64,000 nt of DNA, from the NCBI GenBank assembly GCA_008692225.1, contig VICG01000012.1:1364001-1428000 (forward strand), given 5' to 3'. The notes below the pieces were generated by a model, which saw nothing but the letters and a program-made list of their open reading frames with translations, ran no database searches and was not told the origin of the DNA. Positions 13,228-24,746 of this stretch are shown piece after piece. The stretch comes from Monilinia fructicola. Its lineage: Eukaryota; Ascomycota; Leotiomycetes; Helotiales; Sclerotiniaceae. Made by a program: the position numbers and the translations under genes. The first letter of the stretch is position 1. Every line of letters begins with the position of its first letter.

Positions 13228-14193
13228 ATGAAGACCTCTGTCAAAGTTCTTATCACCTCGCTCGCAGCGCAGGCATGCGCTGTTCCCACCTTGTATCTGG
13301 CGGGTGATTCCACCATGGCTCTTGGTGGCGGTGGATCTAGCACTCAAGGTTCGTACTGCCTTCTTCCATCTCAAATGTCCTAATCCGCCACGAGAAAGCT
13401 TCAACTAACATACGCTGCGCTTAGGTTTCGGTGAATACCTCAAATACAGTTTCACAGGTATCAACGTAGTGAACGATGCTGTCGCCGGACGATCTGCACG
13501 CTCCTACTGGAACGAGGGAAAGTTCGCTGCCTTGGCCGATAAAGTTGTTGCTGGAGATTACGTTCTCTTGTATGTCTCACTACCTTACCATGATGAATGA
13601 AGCATGTACTCACATCTCACAGCGAGTTTGGTCACAACGATGGAGGATCCTTGAGCACAACTGATAATGGCCGTACCGATTGCTACGGAGGTGGTTCCGA
13701 GACATGTATCTCCCCCACAACCGGAGAGACCGTCTACACATACGTCTACTACCTCTTACAAGCTGGGTTCGTACCTTTTGTCCCCCTTCCCCCCCCCCTC
13801 CTCTCAAAAACCCAACTAACTAACCTCCCCAGTAAACTCGTCACCGCCAAGGGCGCCCACTTAGTCGTCGCCTCGCCCACCCCAAACAACCTCTGGGAAA
13901 CCGGCACTTGGTCCTACACCTCCCCCCGCTTTACCGGATATGCCAAATCCGTCGCCACCAGCCTCGGCTCCCTCGCTTCCTTCGTCGATCACGGTACCTA
14001 TGTTGCCAACATCTACAAGTCGCTTGGTGCGACCGTCGTGGATTCTTACTATCCCGTCGACCACACCCATACTAGCCCTGCGGGAGCCAACACCGTGGCT
14101 GCGGCTTTCATGAAGGGTTTGTTCTGCAGTGGAAATGCTCTGAGTGCTTACTCGAAGAACACCACCAGCAGCATTGCTGGAACCTGTGTTTAG
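13228..14193 (+). CDS. Rhamnogalacturonan acetylesterase (CE12, SGNH fold)
   Basis: This secreted esterase would remove acetyl groups from the rhamnogalacturonan I backbone of pectin, easing attack by other pectinases. Exons are 13228-13348, 13425-13569, 13623-13766 and 13833-14193; all three introns are GT-AG. The exons sum to 771 bp, or 256 residues, close to the family's usual length. A signal peptide is visible ([18 protein letters not shown]). Catalytic blocks are all present: GDST (nucleophile Ser, about residue 28), the Gly-containing NDA.AGRSARS block, GHNDGG (Asn of SGNH) and DHTHTSPAG near the C-terminus with the catalytic Asp and His. The frame is intact. It converges on the Old Yellow Enzyme gene, whose stop lies 142 bp away. 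Regulation by plant polysaccharides is likely but not shown here. Confidence 0.93.
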
Positions 14194-14334
14194 AGGGCTG
14201 GGTCATGGGTGTTTGTCGGCGTGTTGGTAGTCATGGATAATGGAAAGTGTAATGGCTTTGAGCTCAATTCTTTGTATATATTTAGATAATTGATGTCTAT
14301 ATTCCTCGATTGATTTTGACTCGTATCATCTTTT

Positions 14335-15831
14335 CTATGCCCTGCTATCAATAGGCAATAAGCCCTTTGCTAACCTCTGAATCTGTGATGCGTAATACAT
14401 GCTCTGAAATCCAGCGCCCACCTGCTTGATAGGCGAGTGACGGACTAGGAAAGGTACGGACAGAGGCGCAAGAGTGACCTTTGCTTCCTCGTCGGGTATG
14501 TCCTTGTTGAGAATAATCTCCCTGGGCAATTTCGGGAGTACAGCCGCTGGTCTGGCGATGCCGATAAGATCACAACCGCCCGACTGGACAGCCTCTTCCA
14601 TGCCGATTCTCGTGCGGAAGCCTCCGGTAACCATGAGGATCACGGTAGGAAATCGTTGGCGAACGCTCTTTGCGAACTCGAGGAAGAAACTCTCGCGGGA
14701 ACTGGTTTGAAGAGGAGGGCTTCTCGCCCGTTGAGGTGTTCCCGTCAAACATGCGGGGATTCTCAAAGTTGCCGCCGGATATCTCGATGAAATCGATGCC
14801 GGCTTCTACTATGTACTGGATTTGCTCCATGGTGTCTGTGAGTGACTCGTTGGATGAGGCATCTACACTGTTCATCTTGATGCCGATGCAGAATTCTTTA
14901 CTCGTTTGCTGTCTGATGGCACTGATAGTGCGCACCACCACTTCAGCTCTCTTCTTGGCCGTGCCGCCGAACTCGTCACTCCGGAGGTTGGACTCAGGAG
15001 AGAGGAATTGCGCTAGTAGATAGCCATGTCTAAACTTTCGTGTTAAAAATCAATGGGTGAAACTAATGAGGAGTCATTGGGACGTTACTTACGCGCCATG
15101 TAACTCGACACCTTTAAACCCTGCTTCAAAGGATTGCTTTGCGCACGCCACAAATTCATCTATGATACCACCGGGCCCGGAAATCTCATCACTAGTCAAC
15201 TCACGTGGGGTGCCGAACACAAACGCAGCAGCGGCTCGCTCAATGAAACTGTTTCCTAATTTTAGTGGTACGGCGGAGGGGGCGATGAGTTTTTCGAAAA
15301 TGCGCGGTTTCCGGCCATTAGGGGGATTGACGGCCTGCGTGGCATATTTGAACGATGGTTGGGGTTCCGGATCGTTGACAAGTTGCTGCCCAAGATTTCC
15401 AGATGGCTTTGGTGGATTCGGTTGGTTGGGGAGTGTTTGCAATATCGTTAGGTCCTCCTAGATATTTGGATGATACTTGGACGTTTCCTGATATATGATG
15501 TTAGCATACTAAAAGTCAATCAGGGACTCCCGGAAGGATCCATTGAAGCTGGATAAGATCCATTGTTCCAGGCTTCTCTGAGTAAATAGGGTAGTTTGTA
15601 GACATGCCTGTCAGCATCATTCCCCAGCCACCATCAGCCCAATTTCCATACGCTTTCAAGAATCTCTCATCAGGCACGTGAGTAGTTGACATTGCCTCGG
15701 CCATTGCACCCTTGACGTTCGATTAGCATCGTGGGAAAATGTTGATAGGACGGAAGAATTTTTCATACCTTGCAGAGACGATTTGGCAGACTCAAACCGC
15801 ATGGCAATGTGACATCTTGGGAAAGTATCAT
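14335..15831 (-). CDS. Old Yellow Enzyme family NADH:flavin oxidoreductase (frame broken twice)
   Basis: This is a predicted FMN-dependent ene-reductase of the OYE family with a TIM barrel, probably cytosolic. The exon model is 15831-15769, 15710-15608, 15487-15093 and 15029-14335. Intron 2 (15607-15488) uses a GC donor (ACAG|GCATGT). Family signatures are MAEAM near the N-terminus, GGWGMMLTG-NVQV across the GC-AG intron, [37 protein letters not shown] and the FMN-phosphate block VTGGFRT...LIGIARP. The frame is interrupted at a G5 run (15321-15325) and at 14697-14701. Removing one base at each restores a 417-codon frame (1256 bp of exon minus 2), so assembly insertions are likelier than decay. 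The substrate is unknown; OYEs reduce activated alkenes. The start ATG 15831 lies in a short first exon and is the least certain part. Confidence 0.82.
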
Positions 15832-16316
15832 GATGGAATGGTTCTTCCTGATCTATATTATACGTATATAAACCTTCGTTTGGCTGATTCGAATAAACAG
15901 ACTTTTCTACTTCGGTATCGCGATTCTTCAATCCTTTATATGGATGACCTTCACAAGCACTGAGGTCTCCGTGACGTTTTGCGCAAGGGCCCGAATATTG
16001 TTTAAAAACCACCACCACCGTATCGTCGGAGCTCCATGCTGGCCCGACACGGTGGAGTACGAATTGGAGAGATATCAATCATCCATAACCTTATAATTTT
16101 TACTGTAATCTTACTGTATTTGCCACTTACTCTCATGTCGGGATGACGAGACAGGAATGTTGTTGACCGCACCAGAGAATATTTTGGTGTTCCATGATAC
16201 AATAAGCGCATGTTATGAAGACAATTCTTATGTTCATAATGTTTTGCATAGTGTATATATTCATGGATAGTATTGAAAAGCCTTGATGGCCTTTTTCATC
16301 CTGTTCTTTCTCGATC
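15832..16316. other. Intergenic, nothing recognised
   Basis: Only short frames are present. Composition becomes steadily more AT-rich toward the transposon island. Confidence 0.4.
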
Positions 16317-16841
16317 TGTAAGAGTTCGGGCCACAGCTTATCGCACACCTTATGTTTTCGTGATAAAATCCCTGCAAAATTCATGTTTTCTCATACAAAT
16401 TAAAAATTTCAATAACTTTTATAATTATTTATATATTTTCTTAAAAGTTTTATTAATTATAATTTAAGATTAATAAAGTATAAAATATAAAATATAAAGC
16501 CATTTATTTTTATTGATTTTATTTAAAAAGTTATGCTTTTTTAAAATTGAAATTCTTTAAAAAAAATCTTACATGTAACGCTTTTCCTATATAAAATAAG
16601 CGATTTTTTTTGAAAATTTGATATTATTTAATTTTATAAAATTAACATTTTATTAAAACAAATTATAAAAAAAACAGCTTATTTTTATAAAATTTTAAAT
16701 AATTTTTTATATATTTATTTAAAAATTATAAAACTTTTTATATTATTTAATAATTTATTAAGGATATTAAAAGTTGAAAAAATAGAGGTTTTTAGTGTAA
16801 AAACGTAAGGTGTGCGATAAGCTATAGCTACAACTCTTACA
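16317..16841. mobile_element. AT-rich TIR element with ~43-bp arms
   Basis: The left arm 16317-16360 (TGTAAGAGTTCGGGCCAC...) pairs with the right arm 16799-16841 in inverted orientation. Both share GCTTATCGCACACCTTA. Most arm differences are C/T or G/A, as in RIP-mutated repeats. The 440-bp core is almost pure AT and non-coding. No clear target duplication was found. The type is a non-autonomous DNA transposon of unassigned superfamily. Confidence 0.72.
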
Positions 16842-17348
16842 ATAGTTACCTTATAGAACTAAAATTCCTATAAAAAGCTAGTAAATTAACGTTTTTTTAA
16901 AAATATTATATTTTATAAATATATAGGTATATATAAATGATTTAAATTATACTAATTTAGCTATAAATAATTAGAATTCTATTAGTTTCTTTACAAAAAG
17001 CTTAAAATTTATTAGTTTATTTATAAGTAATTTAAAATCTATTAGTTTATCTATAGATAGTTTAGAATTTATTAATTAGCTTAAAATGAATTAGTTTCGT
17101 TAAATAGTTTTATTCGATATACTAATTCTTAAATACTTTTAATTTTTATTCTTTGATTATATTAAAAGTAAATTAAAATTATTTAATTAAAATTTAAAGG
17201 TAAATTACTTTTTCTATTCGGTTTTCTTTTTATTTTATGACTTTTTTAAATATTAATATTTTAAATAGATTGAATAATTTCAAATCTTTAAATAGCTTTA
17301 ATAATAATAATAATACTATATATGTTTATAATCGTAAACATTTAAACC

Positions 17349-17498
17349 AGCACTCGCGGAAAATAAATTTTCAGACTATGGATTCTTCGAATTTTATTAC
17401 TTAATGGGGGCTAGCCCCAAACCCCCAATCCTCACTTCGTTCGAGGCTAATAAAATTCTACGAATCCATAATCTAAAAATTTCTTTTCCGCGAGTGCT
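17349..17498. mobile_element. 150-bp foldback element with GC-rich loop
   Basis: Arms of about 51 bp (17349-17399 and 17448-17498, outer bases AGCACTCGCGGAAA) are near-perfect inverted repeats. The central 48 bp contain GGGGGCTAGCCCC and AAACCCCCAATCC, sharply GC-rich within DNA that is otherwise nearly all A and T. The element is embedded in relic copy B. A partial match to the arm (ATTCTTCGAATCCATAATC) recurs at about 19344-19362. Confidence 0.7.
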
Positions 17499-17518
17499 AG
17501 TATTAATAATATAATACG

Positions 17519-17697
<179 letters not shown>

Positions 17698-18416
17698 GAA
17701 AGAAATTATTTTTTAAAATTCTTTACTAATATATATTTATTTTCTTCTTCTTTTATTCTAAAATAAATACCCTTATATTATAAATATATATCTTATTTAA
17801 TTATATTCTATATTGAATATTCTATATTGAATATATTAATAATAATATTTTATATTTTTATATCTTTTTTTCTATATTTTAATATATTATTTTCTATTAT
17901 TATATTTTTAAATATATATTAATATATAAAATTTTCTTAATATTTATTCTATTTATTCTATTTATTCTATTTATATTATTTATAATTTATATTTAATATA
18001 AAGAGTTTAAAGTTCTTATATATTCTTTAATATATTTTCTAATTTAATATAAAATATATTAAAACCTTATTATAATTATATTACATATAAAATAACGCAT
18101 TACAATACAATATAGCTAATAGGGTATATATAGTATAATCTTGTAACTTTCCTATAATTTCTCTATAATAAATTATAATTATTAGTCTTTTTTTTATTAA
18201 TACTTATTTATTATAAATAATTCTTATTATTTGTTTTTAGCATTTAAATTATAGTTTTCTATAAACAATAATACTTTATATATAAACTAAATTATTAAAT
18301 ATTAATAATACTATAGAAAATCCTTTAATATTTTATATCAAAATGTTTTAATATTTTTATTATTATTTTATAATAGAAAAATTTAATTTAAATTCTATAT
18401 AAATATTTCTTCTTTA

Positions 18417-18717
18417 AAATCTTTATTATTTATTATTAATTATTTATTATTGATTATTTATTATTTACTATTTATTATTTATTATTATTTATTATTTATT
18501 ATTTTATATTTATTATTTATTATTTATTATTTATTATTTATTATTTATTATTTATTATTTATTATTTATTATTTATTATTATTTATTATTTATTATTTAT
18601 TATTTATTATTTATTATTATTTATTATTATTATTTATTTATTATTTATTATTTATTATTTATTATTTATTATTTATTATTTATTATTTATTATTTATTAT
18701 TTATTATTTATTATTTA

Positions 18718-18762
<45 letters not shown>

Positions 18763-19019
18763 TATTATTTATTATTTATTATTTATTATTTATTATTATT
18801 TATTATTATTATTTATTATTTATTATTTATTATTTATTATTTATTATTTATTATTTATTTATTATTTATTATTTATTATTTATTATTTATTATTTATTAT
18901 TTATTTATTATTTATTATTTATTATTTATTATTTATTATTTATTATTTATTTATTTACTTATTTCTTATTTATTATTTTTTTATTATTATTTATTATTTA
19001 TTATTTATTATTTATTATT
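18417..19019. repeat. TTATTATTTA-type satellite, ~600 bp
   Basis: This is a long array of TTATTATTTA and TTATTA units in irregular order, including a pure TTA run near 18724-18762. One frame stays open throughout and translates to Tyr/Leu/Ile repeats. This reflects the repeat, not a gene. Confidence 0.93.
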
Positions 19020-19026
19020 TCGAAAT

Positions 19027-19135
19027 AAAATAGGCCTATATGAAATGGCCGGAATGGAATGGCCGAAACGAAATGGGCCGAAATGAAATGGGCCGAAATG
19101 GAATGACCGGAATGGAATGGCCGGAATAGTCGGAA
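19027..19135. repeat. Minisatellite of GGCCGAAATGAAAT-like units
   Basis: Tandem units of about 10-16 bp (AATGGCCGGAATGG, AATGGGCCGAAATG) directly follow the AT satellite. The composition is much richer in G and C than the surroundings. Confidence 0.85.
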
Positions 19136-19602
19136 TAATTAAGCTCCGAGGTAAAACGGAAAGTCGGCATTAAAAAATTAAGGTTTTTTTTGCTTACTAA
19201 TGTTCGACCAATTAAATTTTTCGCGAAATACTTATGATCAATCACAAGAGAGCTTTAAGATTTAAGATTTATGTTTTTGCATTTTAAACCTTTTATAGTA
19301 CAAATATAATAATCACATAACACAACAAATTGATAAACTAAGATTCTTCGAATCCATAATCAATTGAATAATTATAATGCCTTTAAAAATAGACTAGCTT
19401 TTACAATAATAAAGTTTTAAAAAAATTATATTAGCTCGTTCTTTTATTTTTTAATATATAAACTATATAAAGGGATTTCTATATATCTCTATATAACTTT
19501 AGATAACTCTATAACAAAAACAAATAGATCGTAAATGAAATTAGGCTTTTAATATAAAATTCATTAACTATCGAAAGGTTAGAATTTTGGTCACGTAGGG
19601 TT

Positions 19603-20007
19603 AAGTCGATAGATCGAATGGACGTCCATCTGAGCTCCCGTGGACTCAGAAAAACGTCGGATGGACTAGTGGAGCAAAAGTTATAAATTTGCATAAAATT
19701 TATAAAATTCATAAAAAATTATGCAAAAATTGATTATTAATAAATTATAAATTTTTGAGATTAGATTCTAAACGTTTAGAATCTAATTTAAAATTATTAT
19801 TAAAAAAATAATATAATTATCTTATATAAATTTTTATTAATTTTATTTTAAATTAAATTAAAATAATAATTAATATATAAATATTAATATATATATATAT
19901 AATTTAAAAAATAGTTTAATAATATTTAAATTATATATATATATATATATATATAATTAAATTTATATTAAATAATCTATTATTTAATTAAACTATATTA
20001 ATTAATA

Positions 20008-20064
<57 letters not shown>

Positions 20065-20298
20065 AATATTTTTTTAAATACTTTTAATTAGATTCTAAAT
20101 GTTTTCTAAATGTTTTTAAAACGTTTTCAAAACATTTTGAATTTATACAAAAATTTTATAAATTTGTATAAAATTATAAATTCGATTAAACTTTAGATGG
20201 ACTTGTGTAACGTTTTGCAATTGACCTTTTTTTTTTTTTAAAAGATGCTTCACAAGTCCATATAAGCTTAGATAAACGTCCATCCGACCTACATACCT
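19603..20298. mobile_element. hAT-like MITE, copy 1, with 8-bp TSD
   Basis: The element is 696 bp, bounded by GTAGGGTT on both sides (19595-19602 and 20299-20306), an exact 8-bp target duplication. Inverted ends share GGATGGACGTCCATC-type sequence (start near 19615, end TCCGACCTACATACCT). The core is AT-rich with AAACGTTT-type motifs and a TTA microsatellite (about 20010-20061). It is the same family as 31047-31843. Relative to that copy it carries many G-to-A and C-to-T changes. The insertion site is the right terminus of relic copy B. Confidence 0.85.
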
Positions 20299-20306
20299 GT
20301 AGGGTT

Positions 20307-23300
20307 GGCCACTTTGCATCTTGAATAGGCTTTCGGATAATGAATTGGCTGTACGGAATGCTTACTAATCTGCTACTGACCTGCTGACAAATCTGCTGAC
20401 AAATCTTGACAATTAGCTCCATTCCACCTTGTCTTCTTGTATCCATGGATGTCCAAGTAACTTTTACAATAGACCACTGGTGGACTGAGTGTTATCACAT
20501 ATTTAATAAATAATTATCAAACTATCAGATATTTATATATTTATATATATGATCAACGGCCATCATCCTTTCTTCAATTACCTAGGTATTTCAACTATCC
20601 ATGGATACTCCGTACATATATATATATATATATAGCAATGGTCCATGTTTATTTAACCTTTATCAACCGAAATTATCGATAGCCCTCCTTACATCAACAA
20701 GAATGCCAACCCCAGTGTAGAAAGCAAAATCCTGGCATGATTTTAACCTTATTCCTTGTGTCTCATTGAGCCATTGAGCCATTGCTGCTTTCACCCCGCG
20801 ATATTGTACCGTATGCATGAGGATCATTGCAAATGAAGTTTACTATACCGGCGTTCATTCGAATCTGACGTCCGAAGTGGACAAATTGCTGCTGACCCCT
20901 GAAATCCATCCACGGGGTTCTATTCGAGTTTCGACATCTATCTGGCTCTTATCGACTAATGTTGGAATTAGACACGTTAGACACGTTAGACACTCATGAT
21001 TTCCTCTGTCCTCTGAATCTCTTAGCGAGGGGTCTTGTATGAGCCTGCTAGAATGCTAGCTACTTAGACCCAGCTACCCCTTCGTGAATAGAACGGGAAG
21101 AAAAACAAAGGATTTCAAGAGTGTTTCCGGGACCAGGAGCTTGACAAATCAAAATGATCCGAGAATCGGATTGTGTCTGAAGATGAAGAGTGTAACGCGA
21201 TTTTTCACTACTCCTGACAATCAATGAAAAAAGTTTCCCCGATTGCGAGACATAAATTACCGCCTGACTTCACACAAAGACCTCCTTTGACATTTTGCAC
21301 AATTTTCTGGTGCCTGGAATTCGCAGTATTTCTTGGAGTAGAAGCTTCTTCATGAATTGCCAGCTTAACAGCCAACGAAGATGTAAAATTCTCTAGGGGA
21401 ATTCGAGGTTTCAATCATCCAATGACACGCATGTCAGCAATGCTCCGCAAAGCATTAGTTTTCTGAATTTCTGATGACTCGGGTCCATATATTATTTAAA
21501 TTTCTCTTGATCTTGTGAGTGACGCCATTTGATCGACTGATACTCGCGAATCTATGAGTATTCAAACTCATGAGATAGAATAGAGCTCTGTCGCAGTATC
21601 CGTGTGGAAGTTTCCGATTGTTTCTTGAGGCGAAAGATTTTGCGGGAGAACAGATCTCCGACACCTATATCAAAGTTGGTATTCGGATTTTATTGTTGAT
21701 AAACCAGATTGATTTGATACAGGTTCTTCCTAGGCTGCGTTGAATTCTCCATTACGTGCTGAAGATAGTCAGCAGAGGTAGAGGAGAGCAGTAAGGGGCC
21801 TCAGCTATGCTCGTTGCCATGTCTCTAGCCCGAGCTGAATGTCAAACTGAGTCATTGCCCAATCACCGTCAGTCTGACTCTTGTATGTCGCACCTTACAG
21901 TCTTAGTTCGTGCGACATTCCACTCCCGTTAGCATACATATTGTGCTTCCTTTGTCAGGCTTACTGCATGCCTATCGGATGACTCCAAAAATCCGTCTTC
22001 AATTTATCCTCGGATGTCCATGCGAGATCTACCACCACCACACGCGACGTCCACGCTATATCCACGCTACAACCCTGTGCCGCCTTGCGAATGTGGGACA
22101 AAATTTAGAAGCCGCTTGGTATTTTAGTTCCGAGATCCAATGGAAGGAATACATGATGAAATCAAAGCCCGGGTTGATAATTTTCAGATCTTTCTAATAA
22201 TCAATATACGAAACCATCTGATGGAAGCTTTTCCTGGAATATCTATATTGAGAGTCAGATTCGGGTCAAGAATTAAGAGCTACTTTTTGCGCTGATGCCA
22301 TGACTACTGTGATGGTCGTCCCGAGAACTTTTAGTCAGAGATATCTTCGGATCAATTCAACTTTGCAATGACATACTTGGAATATCCATAAATATCGCTT
22401 TCTGGCATCAATATCCGACATCAGGAAAGAGCTGGAGGAAGATTCGGGAGTCAAGGCAATAATTCAGTCGGGAAGGGGTTAGACGTTCACTAGCTTCGCA
22501 AATGTCAAAAAGGCTACGAAAGCCTCGACGTATGCATTATCAAAACAGTATCCCGAAAATAGTCACATGGGGCGTGAAGCATTTGCATGCCTCGTCTATG
22601 GGCTGATGAATCAATTCTGGAGCTTTCAGAGAGGTAAAAAAAGGCGAACATGGATTGCTCAACCTCTGATAGTTGAACATGCCATCATTGTGGTTTCGTC
22701 ATGTTTTTGTGAATGAGTAATGTCTGATGGTAGCAGATACATCATAAAGACTTCGTGTCGATTCAAATTGGGGAAAGGGCGAATTTTACAAACGCTACGA
22801 TTATCCGCTCAACGCAACCTTTTCTTCAAACTATCCCTTCACGCTACTACCCATAGTCGTGTTCATACTCCGCATCTCCATTTCGGTTCTGACCTTCCGT
22901 ACTGAGAGCTTTACCGTTCGAATTTACAACACACCGAGATAGAGTCACAAAACCTGGTGTAGCTCAACCATGTTCGCATGAAAATGTTACCAAAGGCGGA
23001 GGAAATCCTCCAGTTTGTATTTACCCTAGATGGATGCTTTGATACCATGATTCTGGTAATTCTCACATGCTCAGTCACTGAACAACACTTCGTATAATGA
23101 TATTTTTTCTTATGATCGACGGAATGACAACTTCACTTTGGCATTTCTTGAAGGATTTTTCTGTAATTCTGTACCATTATCGTACGATGCAGAGCCTGTG
23201 TAGTATTTATGGGCTTTAGACAACTGTAGTACTCTATTTTTGGGTCTCTATAATTGATAGAGCGGGCGAGACAGCGTTAGCAACCCATTCATGGCTAATC

Positions 23301-24650
23301 TAATGCAGGAGATACAAAGACATTCTGAAGATTTGTAACACTTCAAGTTCAAAGAATACAACTTCTCCAACAGAATACAACAGAAAACATGATTTCAAAG
23401 CTAATTTTCGGATCTATGCCAAATCGGATTTGACAACGGCACGCATGGATAGGTCAAACTACAGCAGGGGTGTTGAATGATCGACGAAAAGGAATCGACT
23501 ATACACCACATTTGCGATCTTACCATCTAGGACATACTACATTAGGGGATTGCCAAGCAAAACTTTGCAGCGGCATGGCGCAAATATTCAAGTTTTATGT
23601 GGGCTAAATGATGTCAAGAGATTGAATAGCAACGGCAGTTGTTTTGGTTACTTCAACAGACGTTGAGGTGCTTCAACCCATGGACTTTTCCTTTCGTCCA
23701 AGGTAACTTTCAGAGCAGTTGCAACAAGTATGAGAAATTGGATTTCAATGTCAATTCGTCAAATTGATCCCAGTGGCCTATACAAGGAGTAGCATCCTAT
23801 TGTACAAAGTCGAAATCCTGCAGCGGTTAGGAGTTATCACCTAGTAATTGTGTGACGGGGGTATGTAGCCCGTAGTTGATGAATCTAGACGATGCTCTCG
23901 TATGGACAGAGATTCGGATCTCAATAGTGCCGACTGATTCTGATAGATTTCCGCCTCTACTCAGGTTAAGATTGCTGTCTCAAACATTGATTCAACATAT
24001 CTGGGCATGCCAGCAAGGAATTATTGGGCTTATGAAGAGGCTTCGATAGGGGAGTTGTACCCTAGTGTATTTAACAGCGATAGTAACACGAGTGGCTGCA
24101 TGATACCCATGTGGGCGTACTAGGTTTTCCCCCTGCTCTAGTGTTATACCTAGTCCTCCACATATCTATCTGATAGGCCCAATTCCCTTATAAGAATATT
24201 ACACTAGCGAACTATTTTGAATCGTATATCTTCGATCTTTCAGGAAACTTGATGTTTCTTTTGTTGACATGTCATAGAAGCTAAGACACGCTGAATTTTG
24301 GTCGGATTTATCCTTGCTTCTTTGTTTTGTATCTGATACTACTTTCTAAACTCGAACTCGGGGTCCCGTAAACAATGTTTCCTCAAGCTGAAGTTTGCAC
24401 TCAGTTCATGAGTATTGCCATCAGAAAACCTGAGAAGACGGTTGACGATTGGAAATCGGAGATCAGAAGTCCCTGGATTTGGATGAGCTCTGGATATCAC
24501 TCTGCCAAAAGTTTATATTTGCCGTATGGATGAAGACGATAAATAACACGGCTATTTGCTGCTCTCTCAATTTATCCTTCGTCAGGTTCTTACCACTCTT
24601 AGCCGGCACACCGTTCGATCTCATTTAGATATATCTTGATAAACTTGCTG
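20307..24650. other. 4.3 kb gene-poor region
   Basis: No conserved domain, inverted repeat or RNA gene was recognised. Frames are short and scattered on both strands. A small TA run is at 20618-20634. The region may hold unrecognised relics, but I see no positive evidence. Confidence 0.4.
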
Positions 24651-24652
24651 GC

Positions 24653-24660
24653 GCTATATA
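24653..24660 (+). promoter_or_regulatory. Possible TATA box of the GMC gene
   Basis: CTATATAA lies about 90 bp upstream of the proposed ATG 24747, which supports the short signal-peptide exon as the true start. Confidence 0.35.
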
Positions 24661-24746
24661 ACAATTCTACCCGCTATTCAGAAAAGCATTTGGTTCAAAA
24701 AGTCCTCGTTTGCTTGAACAAAGTCTGATATCGATTGACCTCAATT

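Noticed and set aside
18450..19028. A 192-residue plus-strand open frame of Tyr/Leu/Ile repeats
   Set aside because: It is a direct translation of the TTATTATTTA array and has no promoter, family or non-repetitive part.
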